DNA of 43,110 nucleotides from Flavobacterium sp. YO12 (GTDB taxonomy: Bacteria; Bacteroidota; Bacteroidia; Flavobacteriales; Flavobacteriaceae), in contig NZ_NRQU01000040.1 in NCBI RefSeq assembly GCF_004119495.1, positions 3,038 to 46,147 on the forward strand, given 5' to 3'. Each line of letters opens with the position of its first letter. The stretch's first letter is position 1. The position numbers and the translations under genes are program-made. Below are positions 8,138-17,483 of the stretch, in pieces. The notes beneath the pieces are model-generated. The model was not told the origin of the DNA. It ran no database searches and saw nothing but the letters and a program-made list of their open reading frames with translations.

Positions 8138-8752
8138 ATGAACTCTTTATTACTTCCTACTTATTTTCCATCAATCAGCCACTTTGCTGTTATGGCGCAA
8201 TCTGAGAATGTAACTTTTGAAATGGAAGATAATTTTCAAAAGCAGACTAATAGAAACCGCACATATATCTATAGTCCAAACGGAATTCAATTATTAAACA
8301 TCCCAGTTAAACATTCAAAATCTGCACATCAGAAAACAAAGGATGTTTTGATCGAAAATGAATTTGACTGGCAAAAACAGCATTTCAAATCACTGGAAGC
8401 AGCATATAGAAGCTCGCCTTTCTTCGAATTTTTTGAAGATGACATTACCCCTATTTTCGAGAAAAAACACACTTTCTTGATGGATTTAAACTTGGAAGTT
8501 TTAGACATTACCACAAAATGTCTAAGAATGAAATTAGAATTCGCCAAAACAACTGAATACTTTCATGAGATCGAAAATATTTCTGATTTCAGATATTTAG
8601 CAAATGGAAAAAAAGATCAAAATTCATTCGAAAAATACACTCAGGTTTTTGATGACAAACATGATTTCATCAACAATTTAAGTGTTTTAGATTTACTTTT
8701 TAATGAAGGAAAATTTGCAATGGATTACTTAAAAACACAAAAACTATTATAA
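8138..8752 (+). CDS. WbqC-like family protein
   Basis: 204 aa matching WbqC-like proteins (PF08889): LLPTYFPSISHFAVM at the N-terminus, then the YIYSPNGIQLLNIPVKHS and DWQKQHFKSLEAAYRSSPFFEFFEDDI stretches. Some relatives sit in O-antigen or glycolipid clusters, and an aminotransferase-related or acyl/glycyl transfer role has been proposed. The reaction for this branch is not established. It is a cytosolic protein without membrane segments. It follows lepB after 89 bases, and the hairpin repeat lies in between. It converges with the EEP hydrolase gene. Confidence 0.75.
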   Translation: MNSLLLPTYFPSISHFAVMAQSENVTFEMEDNFQKQTNRNRTYIYSPNGIQLLNIPVKHSKSAHQKTKDVLIENEFDWQKQHFKSLEAAYRSSPFFEFFEDDITPIFEKKHTFLMDLNLEVLDITTKCLRMKLEFAKTTEYFHEIENISDFRYLANGKKDQNSFEKYTQVFDDKHDFINNLSVLDLLFNEGKFAMDYLKTQKLL

Positions 8753-8821
8753 TATCCTTTTGAATTTTCGCTAAATAACAGCGAACAGCTAAAGCAATTT
8801 AAAAATTGAAAAATATTATTT

Positions 8822-9868
8822 TTATTCCATTGAAAGTCTAGCCATTATAGGATAATGATCTGAGTTTTCAAAATCAGGAAAGCTTTCGAAATGCTTTACT
8901 TTCATTTTACTATCTGTAAAAATATAATCGATTCTTGCTGGGTAATATCTAAATTTATAAGTTGCTCCAAAACCTTCGCCTGCTTCTTCAAAAGCATCTT
9001 TAAGCTTTCCTTTAATATTTCGGTACACATATGAAAACGGGCTGTTATTCATATCACCGCAAATAATAATTGGATTTTTACATTGCTTAATATTTTCTTT
9101 AAAAATCTCTGCTTGTTCCTGCTGCTGTGTAAATCCCTTACTGATTCGAGCATAAATACGCTGTGATTTTTTCTGATTTACATTATCTATATCATCTGAA
9201 ATTTCGTTTACATCAGGCGAAATTTTAATGGACTGCAAGTGCATATTATAAACTCGAATAACGTCTTTTCCGCGTTTTATATCTGCATAAATCGCATTAT
9301 TATCTGATTTGGGGAAGATAATATTCCCTTCGTTGATTATAGGAAATTTCGAAAAAATGGCCTGACCTGTTTTAATCTTTTTCCCATCTATAAAAATATA
9401 GCGGTGCGGATACACTTTTAAATCAAGATGAGCTGAATTAGAATACTCCTGAATACACAAAATATCAGGATCTTTTTCGTCGATAAAAGCTTTAATATTT
9501 GAAGGAATATCATCGCGATCTAACCATTTAAAAACATTAAAAAGACGAACATTATAACTCATTACTGAGAAATCTTTTTCGTTTTTAACATACTCTTTCG
9601 ACGAAAACTTGTAGAATTTACTAATAAACGTTATTCCGGTTAACAAAACCAAACCAGACAAAATAAGGCGCTTTTTAAACTGAATTGCCCAGTAAATGAA
9701 GAAGAATCCGTTCATCACAAAAAAAGCCGGCATAAACAGCGTAAGCACCGATAAAAGAGGAAAACTTTTAGGTGCTAGAAAAGGTAAAATATAGATACTG
9801 AATGTAAGTACAGTTAACACTATATTCAAAAAGAACATTACTTTATTAAACCACGAAAGGTTTTTCAT
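8822..9868 (-). CDS. Endonuclease/exonuclease/phosphatase family protein, membrane-anchored
   Basis: 348 aa. Three hydrophobic segments fill residues about 8-85. They are followed by an EEP (DNase I-like) domain with the family metal and catalytic motifs: MSYNVRLFN, ILCIQEYS, ICGDMNNSP and the terminal SDHYPIMARL His. The active domain probably faces the periplasm. Substrates in this family range from DNA to phosphoinositides and phosphodiesters, and cannot be set from the sequence. It ends a leftward run mutL, rhomboid, rhomboid, EEP, with only 18 bases to the gene upstream, which suggests one operon. Confidence 0.88.
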   Translation of the reverse strand: MKNLSWFNKVMFFLNIVLTVLTFSIYILPFLAPKSFPLLSVLTLFMPAFFVMNGFFFIYWAIQFKKRLILSGLVLLTGITFISKFYKFSSKEYVKNEKDFSVMSYNVRLFNVFKWLDRDDIPSNIKAFIDEKDPDILCIQEYSNSAHLDLKVYPHRYIFIDGKKIKTGQAIFSKFPIINEGNIIFPKSDNNAIYADIKRGKDVIRVYNMHLQSIKISPDVNEISDDIDNVNQKKSQRIYARISKGFTQQQEQAEIFKENIKQCKNPIIICGDMNNSPFSYVYRNIKGKLKDAFEEAGEGFGATYKFRYYPARIDYIFTDSKMKVKHFESFPDFENSDHYPIMARLSME

Positions 9869-9886
9869 ATTTTTTGGCTGAAAGGA

Positions 9887-10750
9887 TTATTTCCCTGCTT
9901 TAAATAAAAACTCTTTTTCTTCTTTAGTCAAACAATCATAACCAGATTGACTGATTTTATCCAAAATCTCATCAATTTGCTGCTGCGTTTTATCTTTAGT
10001 AACAATTCGTGAAGTTACTTTTTCTGTCGGTTTTTTATAGTTTTTATGAACTTTTGTAAATGGCGTTGCTGGAGACTTTCTGAACAAATTAGCAAAAAAG
10101 TCTAATACTTTAGAAACAATTTTACTTAAATCAGTTCCTTGCTGCAGCGATTTAATAAAGATAAAACCAAAAACAGCTCCCGCTAAATGAGAAATATGTC
10201 CGCCCATATTATCTAAGCGAAACTGCATTAAATCCAAAATTAAAATTACACCTGTAATATGCCACAACTTTACATTACCAATCAACATTAAACGAATGTT
10301 CATTAAAGGCTGATACGTTGTAACAGCAACTAAAACAGCCATAATTGCAGCCGAAGCACCAACTATAGGCGCTGAAATATTTAAAAAGTAAAAACTTAGT
10401 GAAAATGCAACTCCAGCAAAAATGGCTCCCAAAATATACAGGCCTAAATATTGCTTTTGACTAAAAAAAGTTAAAAACAGATTGCTAGCAAAGTTTAAAA
10501 CCATCATATTAAACAACAAATGCAAAAATCCATAATGAAAAAATGCATACGTTAAAAAAGTCCAAGGTTTAAACAGAAAAACCTGCGGGTCTGAAGACAA
10601 TGCAATCCAATTTGGAAACACAAACTGACCGCTTGAAAACTGATAGAAAAAAATTAAAGAAATAAGAAAGCAGGCAATATTCCAATAAATTACTCGCATT
10701 GCGATTCCACCTAATTTATATTGGAGTTTTAAATCGTCAAGAATATTCAT
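9887..10750 (-). CDS. Rhomboid family intramembrane serine protease (second copy)
   Basis: 287 aa. A six-helix rhomboid core covers residues about 20-205, with a cytoplasmic tail of about 80 residues that ends in a helical IDEILDKISQSGYDCLTKEEKEFL motif. The catalytic Ser lies in PIVGASAAIMA and the catalytic His in GGHISHLAGAVFGF. The HxxxN segment (FFHYGFLHLLFNMM) is present. Rhomboids cleave membrane-protein substrates within the bilayer. Substrates here are unknown. It sits 45 bases after the other rhomboid gene, but the two differ strongly in sequence, so this is a distinct subfamily rather than a recent duplication. Confidence 0.92.
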   Translation of the reverse strand: MNILDDLKLQYKLGGIAMRVIYWNIACFLISLIFFYQFSSGQFVFPNWIALSSDPQVFLFKPWTFLTYAFFHYGFLHLLFNMMVLNFASNLFLTFFSQKQYLGLYILGAIFAGVAFSLSFYFLNISAPIVGASAAIMAVLVAVTTYQPLMNIRLMLIGNVKLWHITGVILILDLMQFRLDNMGGHISHLAGAVFGFIFIKSLQQGTDLSKIVSKVLDFFANLFRKSPATPFTKVHKNYKKPTEKVTSRIVTKDKTQQQIDEILDKISQSGYDCLTKEEKEFLFKAGK

Positions 10751-10795
10751 AAAGTCTTCTTTTGGTTTCTAAAATTAATTATTTAAAGTTAAAAA

Positions 10796-11545
10796 TTAAT
10801 TCCAACGATTGTTATTAAACTGATTTTTTTTCCAGTACCACATAATCATAAATCCAAAAAAAGCACCACCAATGTGGGCGTAATGAGCAACTCCCGAATC
10901 AAGTCCCATCAGTGAACCTCCCAAAATTCCAAAAAAGCCATCATATAAAAGCATATAAACAGGCACAAAATATTTAGCTTTTATCGGGATCGGAATAAAC
11001 ATAATACCAAGTTCAGCGTTTGGAAACATAAAAGCAAACGCCACAAGCAATCCGTAAATAGCCCCAGATGCTCCAACCACAGTTCCTAGATACGCACTTG
11101 TAAAATGTTTAAATTCTGAAACAGTTAAAATTTGTTGCCATCTTGTATCAATTTTACCATCATTTAGCAAACTTAAAATATCGGCCTTATGAAAACCATT
11201 TGCCAAAAGAATATTCAAACTGTCTTGATAGAAATAATAATTCACTGCAAAATTCACTAAAGCAGCACCTAATCCGCAAGAAATATAAAAGAACAAAAAT
11301 TTCTTTCCACCCCAAAAATGTTCAAGCGTTGAACCAAACGAATATAATGCAAACATATTGAAAGCAATATGAGCAAAACCACCATGCATAAACATATGAG
11401 TAATGGGCTGCCAAAATTTAAATCCAGGATTTTCAGGAAAAAAAAGTGCTAAATACTCATAAGAAACAGGCACTAATTGAGCACCTAAAAAAAATATAAT
11501 ATTAATTATAAGCAGTTGTTTTACAACAGGAGTCATATTCATCAT
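10796..11545 (-). CDS. Rhomboid family intramembrane serine protease (first copy)
   Basis: 249 aa and nearly all membrane core. The active Ser is in VVGASGAIYGLL, the His in VAHYAHIGGAFFGF, and the oxyanion/loop motif in MFMHGGFAHIAFNMFALY. A loop of about 40 residues between helices 3 and 4 (DSLNILLANGFHKAD and onward) is an insertion relative to GlpG-like enzymes. Its ATG overlaps the mutL stop (ATGA), so it is translationally coupled to mutL. A second ATG one codon later is also possible. Confidence 0.92.
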   Translation of the reverse strand: MMNMTPVVKQLLIINIIFFLGAQLVPVSYEYLALFFPENPGFKFWQPITHMFMHGGFAHIAFNMFALYSFGSTLEHFWGGKKFLFFYISCGLGAALVNFAVNYYFYQDSLNILLANGFHKADILSLLNDGKIDTRWQQILTVSEFKHFTSAYLGTVVGASGAIYGLLVAFAFMFPNAELGIMFIPIPIKAKYFVPVYMLLYDGFFGILGGSLMGLDSGVAHYAHIGGAFFGFMIMWYWKKNQFNNNRWN

Positions 11546-13473
11546 AAGGCAAACTTTTTATCTATATCTTCAACACGCATGGTGATGAATGTAGGTTTTT
11601 GAAAAGGTGAAATATTTGGATCTTTACAAGCAAACAAACCGTTTACGAGATTATCTTGTTCTTTTTCGGTTAAATAAGATCCTGTTTTAACCGCTAAACT
11701 TTTTGCCATCGATTTGGCTATAGTATCATTCTGACTGTAACTGCTCGCTGGAATTCCGTCTTGCAAATCACTCAACAATTGTTCAATTACAAGAGAAACT
11801 TCACTTTCGGTAATATTTACAGGAATTCCCGAAATTACAATATGATCTGTTTTTGCATCTTCAAACACAAAACCAGTAGTTTCTAGTGAAGGTTTTAATT
11901 CTTCGATCAATTTCATTTCTAATGAAGAGTAAAACAAATCCAACGGAAAAAGCAATTGCTGACTCGAGGCTTGATTTACTGTCATATTCAACAAAAACTG
12001 CTCGTACAAAATACGTTGATGCGCACGATGCTGATCGACAATTATCATTCCAGACTTTATTGGCGAAACTATATATTTTTTATGTATTTGATACGTTTTC
12101 TGACTTGCTTGTTCTACCTCATCATCATTAAACAAAGATGAAGTTACTTCTTCATTCTCAAAATTAAAAGGAGAACTTTCGATACTTTCTGTATTTTCAG
12201 TATCCAAACCAACGTATAAACTTTCCCAACTCACCGTTGGCTCTACTCTTTTTGAATACCCCGAATAAGAGGATCCCGATGAAAAAGAAGAAGACGAAGA
12301 TCCTGAACTATAACTAGAACCTGATCCTGAAGCTGCTTTTGAATAATGCTGATTGGTTTTATCATCTGTAAATGGATTAAAAGTTCCATCAACCTGAATT
12401 GTAGGTGTTTCTGCTTCTAAATCTTTATAATGATAGGGAGTATCTAAATTTGAATCCCTTTCAAAATCTAAAACTGGAGCTACATTAAACTGTCCTAAAC
12501 TATGTTTAATTGAAGCTCTTAAAATGGCATATAAAGCCTGTTCGTCATCAAACTTAATTTCAGTTTTAGTGGGATGAATATTAATATCTATTGTATTGGG
12601 CGGAACTTGCAGATACAGGAAATAACTCGGCTGCGAACCATCTTTCAAAAGACCGTCGTAAGCTGCCATAACAGCATGATGCAAATAACCGCTTTTTATA
12701 AATCGATCGTTTACAAAAAAGAACTGTTCCCCCCTATTTTTCTTAGCAAATTCAGGTTTGCAGACAAATCCTTGAACATTTATAATCTCAGTATCTTCAT
12801 TAACTGGAACTAACTTTTCGTTGGTTTTACCAGACATAATCCCAACAATACGCTGACGATATCCTGCTGCAGGTAAATTGTACAACTCACTTCCGTTATG
12901 ATAAAAACTAAAATGAATATTTGGGTGCGCCAAAGCCACACGTTGAAATTCATCCATAACATGACGAAACTCAACTGTATCTGATTTTAAGAAATTACGA
13001 CGGGCTGGAATATTAAAAAATAAATTTTTAACCGCAAATGAAGTTCCTTTTGGTAAAACAGCTACCTCCTGCGAAACAAACTTACTTCCTTCGATTACAA
13101 TATGCGTTCCCAATTCATCTTGATCTTGCTTGGTTTTCATTTCCATGTGGGCAATAGCCGCAATCGAAGCCAAAGCTTCTCCACGAAAACCTTTGGTACC
13201 AAGAGAAAATAAATCCTCAGCCTGACGGATTTTTGAAGTTGCATGACGTGCAAAACACAAACGAGCATCCGTAACTGTCATTCCAACACCATTATCAATA
13301 ACCTGAACTAATGATTTGCCGGCATCTTTTATAATCAATTTAATATCAGTTGCTTTTGCATCTACAGCATTTTCTAACAATTCTTTTACGACTGAAGCTG
13401 GTCTTTGAACCACTTCTCCGGCAGCAATCTGGTTAGCAACGTGATCTGGAAGCAATTGAATAATACTCGACAT
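11542..13473 (-). CDS. mutL: DNA mismatch repair protein MutL
   Basis: 643 aa. The N-terminal GHKL ATPase is complete: ELLENAVDAKA (motif I), DNGVGM (motif II), RHATSK and GFRGEALASIAA (motif III). A transducer domain follows with NIHPTKTEIKF. Residues about 340-440 form a low-complexity, Ser-rich linker. The C-terminal dimerisation/endonuclease domain starts near residue 460. The metal-binding endonuclease motif, normally DQHA(X)2E(X)4E, reads DQHRAHQRILYE, so the second acidic position is Gln. MutL couples MutS recognition to strand nicking or helicase loading. It heads a leftward operon with two rhomboid genes. Confidence 0.96.
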   Translation of the reverse strand: MSSIIQLLPDHVANQIAAGEVVQRPASVVKELLENAVDAKATDIKLIIKDAGKSLVQVIDNGVGMTVTDARLCFARHATSKIRQAEDLFSLGTKGFRGEALASIAAIAHMEMKTKQDQDELGTHIVIEGSKFVSQEVAVLPKGTSFAVKNLFFNIPARRNFLKSDTVEFRHVMDEFQRVALAHPNIHFSFYHNGSELYNLPAAGYRQRIVGIMSGKTNEKLVPVNEDTEIINVQGFVCKPEFAKKNRGEQFFFVNDRFIKSGYLHHAVMAAYDGLLKDGSQPSYFLYLQVPPNTIDINIHPTKTEIKFDDEQALYAILRASIKHSLGQFNVAPVLDFERDSNLDTPYHYKDLEAETPTIQVDGTFNPFTDDKTNQHYSKAASGSGSSYSSGSSSSSFSSGSSYSGYSKRVEPTVSWESLYVGLDTENTESIESSPFNFENEEVTSSLFNDDEVEQASQKTYQIHKKYIVSPIKSGMIIVDQHRAHQRILYEQFLLNMTVNQASSQQLLFPLDLFYSSLEMKLIEELKPSLETTGFVFEDAKTDHIVISGIPVNITESEVSLVIEQLLSDLQDGIPASSYSQNDTIAKSMAKSLAVKTGSYLTEKEQDNLVNGLFACKDPNISPFQKPTFITMRVEDIDKKFAL

Positions 13474-13807
13474 TAAGCAAAAATAGTTTTAAAGTTTAGA
13501 TTAGGTTTTTAAAAACCAAGAGGCACAAATTTAGTGAATTTTGACTGGCTTTTAGAACATCTGCAATCATAAAAAAAACAAAAACCTCAATACTCTAAGA
13601 AACAGAAAGATTAAAGTTATTGAATTTTATTTTTAAAAGAAAATCAATTAACTTTTACCATCGCAAGTATTTTATTTATCGAAAATAAAAACAAATATAC
13701 AAATATGAATATTGGATTTTCGCTGACAAATTACCTTCAAAAAAAACATAAAAAAAACCTATACTTTTTGACAGTATAGGTTTTTAATATTTTCAAAGCA
13801 ATTGTAT
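13474..13807. other. Intergenic region between mutL and ribH
   Basis: About 330 bases without a gene between two leftward genes. It holds the ribH terminator at 13753-13785 and, on its left part, the mutL promoter region. No RNA gene or repeat family is evident. Base composition is very AT-rich, with many A and T runs. Confidence 0.5.
13753..13785 (-). terminator. Rho-independent terminator of ribH
   Basis: AAAAACCTATAC and GTATAGGTTTTT form a perfect 12-bp stem around a 9-base loop. Read on the minus strand, the stem is followed by a T tract. It starts about 20 bases after the ribH stop. Confidence 0.85.
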
Positions 13808-14380
13808 TTATTCCTTCTCAATTTTTCTAGGACCATCTTCTATCTGAAGAGCTCCTGACGAAAGCAATGGCTGATTAAAAGCATGTGCCATTGAAGCCTG
13901 CTGACGGATATACGCCATTTTTATTGCTGCAATTGCCGCTTCGGTTCCTTTGTTTCCATGTACTCCGCCGCTTCTATCAATAGATTGCTGCATGTTATTA
14001 TCTGTTAAAACACAAAAAATAACCGGAATATCAGTTTGAACATTCAAATCTTTAATTCCTTGTGTAACGCCTTCGCAAACAAAATCAAAATGTTTGGTTT
14101 CTCCTTGAATTACGCAGCCAATTACAATTACTGCATCTACATTTTGTGTTTGCAGCATTTTCTTTGCACCATAAATTAATTCAAAGCTTCCTGGAACATT
14201 CCAGCGAATAATTTGCTGTGCAGGAACTTCACAATCAATTAATGCTTCAAAAGCACCATTATAAAGTCCTTCTGTTATAGTCTCGTTCCACTCAGAAACA
14301 ACAATCCCAAATCGAAAGTCTTTCGCATTTGGGATTGTGTTTTTATCGTATTGTGATAAATTTTTATTTTCGGTAGCCAT
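13808..14380 (-). CDS. ribH: 6,7-dimethyl-8-ribityllumazine synthase
   Basis: 190 aa, longer than the usual 150-160, because both ends are extended. The first 20 residues and the last 25 are outside the core. Core motifs: FGIVVSEWNETITEGLYNGA (substrate-binding Trp), WNVPGSFELIYGAKKM, VIGCVIQGETKHFDFVCEGVTQG (catalytic His in KHFDF), then FCVLTDNNMQQSIDRSGGVHGNKG. It condenses ribulose-derived butanone phosphate with a pyrimidine in the riboflavin pathway, and forms a 60-mer or pentamer. It follows the TPR membrane protein gene after about 85 bases on the same strand, which is a frequent flavobacterial pairing. Confidence 0.95.
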   Translation of the reverse strand: MATENKNLSQYDKNTIPNAKDFRFGIVVSEWNETITEGLYNGAFEALIDCEVPAQQIIRWNVPGSFELIYGAKKMLQTQNVDAVIVIGCVIQGETKHFDFVCEGVTQGIKDLNVQTDIPVIFCVLTDNNMQQSIDRSGGVHGNKGTEAAIAAIKMAYIRQQASMAHAFNQPLLSSGALQIEDGPRKIEKE

Positions 14381-14464
14381 CTTTTATATTTAAGATTTTA
14401 TATTTCTTGATTTCTGATTGTAAAAATACAAATCTAAAACCTAAAATCTAAACTCTTCAATAAT

Positions 14465-15244
14465 TTATTGTGCTAATCCAATCAAAGCATCAACAGAAGC
14501 CGCTTCTGGAGTTGCATCAAAATTGTCTTTAATATCTGTAAAATATTTCAATGCATCTTCTTTTTGACCTAAAGCTAAAGCCGTTTTACCCGCTTTTAAT
14601 AAGAAACGAGGTGTTGTAAAATCATTTTTATTAGATTCCGCAGCTTTTACATAATAATCTAAAGCTTCTTTTTGTTGGTTCTTTTGAGAATAAGCATCTC
14701 CAATTGCACCTTTAGCTAAAGCACTTAAAATTAAATCTTCTGATTTAAAATTACCTAAATACTTAATAGCATCATCAAATTTACCTGTATTTAAATATGC
14801 CATACCAGCATAGTAATTTGCTAAATTTCCTGCATCAGTTCCAGAATATTCGTCAGCGATTTTCACAAATCCGAATTTACCTTCAGAACCATTCAAAGCC
14901 AATTTATATAATGAATCACTTGCTACACCATCAACCGCTTTTTGAAAGTTTTGTTGTGCAACAAACATTTCGTTTGCAGCTTCGTCTTGTTTAGGAGCTT
15001 CGATAAACTTTTGGTAAGCCAAATATCCAATAGTAGCAACTGCAATACCAGCAACTAAACCAATAATGATTTTTTGATTTTTAGCAACCCAATCCTCAGT
15101 TCTTGAAGCAGTTTCATCTAACTTAGAAAAAACCTCAGCAGTTTTGCTGTCTTTCTCGTCAATAATTACTTGTTGCTCTTCAGTTACTTCTTTAACTTCC
15201 TTCTCCTTTGGTGCTTTATATCCTCTTTTATTGTAAGTAGCCAT
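14465..15244 (-). CDS. Tetratricopeptide repeat membrane protein
   Basis: 259 aa. Residues 1-60 are charged and cytoplasmic, followed by one transmembrane helix (KIIIGLVAGIAVATIGYLAYQ). The rest is a periplasmic helical domain with TPR-like units (AKGAIGDAYSQKNQQKEALDYYVKAAE, LLKAGKTALALGQKEDALKYF). The layout resembles YfgM/UPF0070-type proteins, which work with the SecYEG-PpiD translocon or outer-membrane assembly in other bacteria. That role is an analogy only. A TATTTTTG box on the minus strand at 15267-15274 would drive it. It is divergent from recF. Confidence 0.85.
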   Translation of the reverse strand: MATYNKRGYKAPKEKEVKEVTEEQQVIIDEKDSKTAEVFSKLDETASRTEDWVAKNQKIIIGLVAGIAVATIGYLAYQKFIEAPKQDEAANEMFVAQQNFQKAVDGVASDSLYKLALNGSEGKFGFVKIADEYSGTDAGNLANYYAGMAYLNTGKFDDAIKYLGNFKSEDLILSALAKGAIGDAYSQKNQQKEALDYYVKAAESNKNDFTTPRFLLKAGKTALALGQKEDALKYFTDIKDNFDATPEAASVDALIGLAQ

Positions 15245-15266
15245 TTAAAATTAATTTAGTGAACGG

Positions 15267-15274
15267 CAAAAATA
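15267..15274 (-). promoter_or_regulatory. Candidate -7 box for the TPR gene
   Basis: Minus-strand TATTTTTG, an exact TAnnTTTG match, 23 bases before the ATG. A weak TTTC lies near the -33 distance. Confidence 0.45.
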
Positions 15275-15489
15275 AAATTTTTATTGAAACTGAGGTAAAA
15301 AAAATCAATTTTATCACTATTTTAAAACAAATATTTTTAAGAATGCTAACTCCTTTCACATCAGCATCAAAATAAATCAACTTGAAACACGCCAAAACCC
15401 TTTTATATCAATAAAATTAGATAATTTTACAGTCTCAATTTTACTCGTTGCAAAAACAGTAATTTTTCTTTTTAGAGTCTCTTAAAAAA

Positions 15490-16530
15490 ATGCATTTAAA
15501 CAAAATCTCATTATTCAATTATAAAAATTTCGCCGAAGCTAATTTTGATTTCGACATCAAGATTAATTGTTTTGTCGGCAAAAACGGAATTGGAAAAACC
15601 AATGTGCTTGATGCTATTTATCATTTAGCTTACGGAAAAAGTTATTTCAATCCGCTTGCTGTTCAAAATATCAAACACGGAGAAGAGTTTTTTGTTATTG
15701 ATGCTGAATTAGAAAAAGACGAGAGAACTGAACAAATTGTCTGCAGTTTAAAAAAAGGACAAAAGAAGATTTTAAAAAGAAACGGAAAAGCTTATGATAA
15801 ATTTTCAGATCATATTGGTTTTATTCCGTTAGTAATCATATCGCCTGCTGATCGTGATTTAATTGTAGAAGGCAGTGAAACACGCCGTAAATTTATGGAC
15901 AGCGTAATTTCGCAATTAGACACTGCTTATCTGCATCAGCTTATACAATATCAAAAGGTAATTGTACAGCGAAATGCACTTTTAAAGTATTTTGCACTCA
16001 ATCATACTTTCGATAATGATACCTTATCTATATATAATGAACAGTTAAATAGTTTTGGACAGTCCATTTTTGAAAAACGAAAAGATTTTCTTGAACAATT
16101 CATACCTATATTTAATATCCATCATCAAGCCATAACAGGATCTGAAGAAACTGTTCAAGTAGTTTATGAAAGTCATTTGTATCAAAAGGATTTATTAACA
16201 CTGCTAAAAGAGAACATCAATAAGGACAGAGCACTGCAATATACTAGCACTGGAATTCACAAAGATGATTTATTGTTTGAAATCGATTCACATCCTATTA
16301 AAAAATTCGGCTCGCAAGGACAGCAAAAATCTTTTTTAATTGCGCTAAAACTGGCTCAATTTGAATTTTTAAAGAAGCAAAGCGGCGTAAAACCTCTTTT
16401 ACTTTTTGATGATATTTTTGATAAGCTGGATGAAACCAGAGTAGCAAAAATTGTCGAAATGGTAAACAGTGAAACATTTGGACAGCTTTTTATTCAGACA
16501 CACATCCAGATCGTACAGAAGCCATTGTAA
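15490..16530 (+). CDS. recF: DNA replication and repair protein RecF, frameshifted near the C-terminus
   Basis: The frame shown has 346 codons. Walker A (GKNGIGKTN) is near residue 35, the ABC-type signature region has HKDDLLFEI and [18 protein letters not shown], and Walker B is [12 protein letters not shown]. RecF helps load RecA at gapped DNA. The last residues as read ([13 protein letters not shown]) do not fit the family. One extra base near 16490 (in TTTTTATTC) restores [20 protein letters not shown] and a stop at 16568, giving 359 aa, the normal RecF length. The gene is thus either truncated by a one-base deletion or mis-sequenced. The lost part holds the conserved D-loop/His segment after Walker B. 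Confidence 0.9.
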   Translation: MHLNKISLFNYKNFAEANFDFDIKINCFVGKNGIGKTNVLDAIYHLAYGKSYFNPLAVQNIKHGEEFFVIDAELEKDERTEQIVCSLKKGQKKILKRNGKAYDKFSDHIGFIPLVIISPADRDLIVEGSETRRKFMDSVISQLDTAYLHQLIQYQKVIVQRNALLKYFALNHTFDNDTLSIYNEQLNSFGQSIFEKRKDFLEQFIPIFNIHHQAITGSEETVQVVYESHLYQKDLLTLLKENINKDRALQYTSTGIHKDDLLFEIDSHPIKKFGSQGQQKSFLIALKLAQFEFLKKQSGVKPLLLFDDIFDKLDETRVAKIVEMVNSETFGQLFIQTHIQIVQKPL

Positions 16531-16570
16531 AATTGACGCATCAGAGTTATAAAATTTTTAATTTGTAATT

Positions 16571-16686
16571 GTTTGCCGTGAACCAGCACGAATTCAAGAT
16601 TAACAGGATGCAAAACTTTGACAAAGTTGCTCAAAGTCAAACAGAAATTAAAAAATTCGCATTAATTCGTGAAATTCAAGGCAAAA
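16571..16686. repeat. Palindromic intergenic repeat, copy A
   Basis: The left arm TTTGCCGTGAACCAGCACGA and the right arm with AATTCGTGAAATTCAAGGCA are imperfect reverse complements. The interior also has a short palindrome (ACTTTGACAAAGT). It shares the AATTCGTGAAATT core with the copies near 18.2, 21.6 and 36.6 kb. Confidence 0.6.
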
Positions 16687-16774
16687 AACATCAATTCGAT
16701 TTTATAATTCTATTAAGATTTTAAAAATGAAAAATCATTATTTTAGCCTAAATCATTTTTAAAATCACAACGGC

Positions 16775-17473
16775 ATGAAATTCCCTAAAATCTTATTGGC
16801 AATAGTTTCACTTGTTCTTTTTTCTTGTAATGAAAAAAAAGTAACCCCATTTGAATCACTCTCACCACAAGAGTTTGCAGAAAAAATTAAAACAATTGAA
16901 AATCCGCAAATTTTAGACGTTCGAACTCCTGATGAATTTGCATCAGCACATATAGACAAAGCAGTAAATATAAACTGGAACGGCGACGATTTCGACTCAA
17001 AAGCAGCTGCTTACGACAAATCGAAACCTGTATTTGTTTATTGTTTAAGCGGCGGAAGAAGTAAAAAAGCAGCAGCAAAACTAAATGAATTAGGCTTTAC
17101 AACTGTTTATGAACTTGACGGAGGATTCATTAATTGGAATGATAAAAACGCTCCAAATGCGGAAGCTTCTGAAAATGGAATGACAATGAATGAGTTCAAT
17201 GCTTTATTAAATACAGATAAAAAGGTGTTTGTTGATTTTTATGCTGAATGGTGTGGTCCTTGTAAACAAATGGAGCCTCACATTTTAAAACTAGAAAAAG
17301 AATTGGCTGATAAAGCAGTTATTATCAGAATTGATGTAGATAAAAACAAAGATTTAGCACAGCAAATGGAAATAACACAGCTGCCGACAACTTTTTTATA
17401 TGAAAATAAAACAATGAAGAAGAAAAATATCGGATACATCAGCGAAGAAGAATTAAGAAAACAACTGCAATAA
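16775..17473 (+). CDS. Rhodanese-thioredoxin fusion lipoprotein
   Basis: 232 aa. A lipoprotein signal peptide ends at C18 (LVLFSC). Residues about 28-125 form a rhodanese domain (QILDVRTPDEFASAHI) with active Cys C90 in VYCLSGGRS. Residues about 137-232 form a thioredoxin domain with C160/C163 in WCGPC and the cis-Pro in QLPTTFLY. It would be tethered in the periplasm, facing either membrane. The two active sites suggest sulfur transfer from or to a persulfide with thiol-disulfide resetting. That coupling is inference. It stands between recF and DUF2461, 10 bases ahead of the latter. Confidence 0.9.
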   Translation: MKFPKILLAIVSLVLFSCNEKKVTPFESLSPQEFAEKIKTIENPQILDVRTPDEFASAHIDKAVNINWNGDDFDSKAAAYDKSKPVFVYCLSGGRSKKAAAKLNELGFTTVYELDGGFINWNDKNAPNAEASENGMTMNEFNALLNTDKKVFVDFYAEWCGPCKQMEPHILKLEKELADKAVIIRIDVDKNKDLAQQMEITQLPTTFLYENKTMKKKNIGYISEEELRKQLQ

Positions 17474-17483
17474 AACATTAAAT

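Noticed and set aside
8767..8785. A terminator hairpin between the WbqC gene and the EEP gene
   Set aside because: TTCGCT/AGCGAA is only six bp and lacks a T tract on either side.
16610..16630. ACTTTGACAAAGT as a third copy of the operator at 40.5/41.5 kb
   Set aside because: The half-sites match, but the spacer is one base instead of five, the flanks differ, and it lies inside a dispersed repeat.
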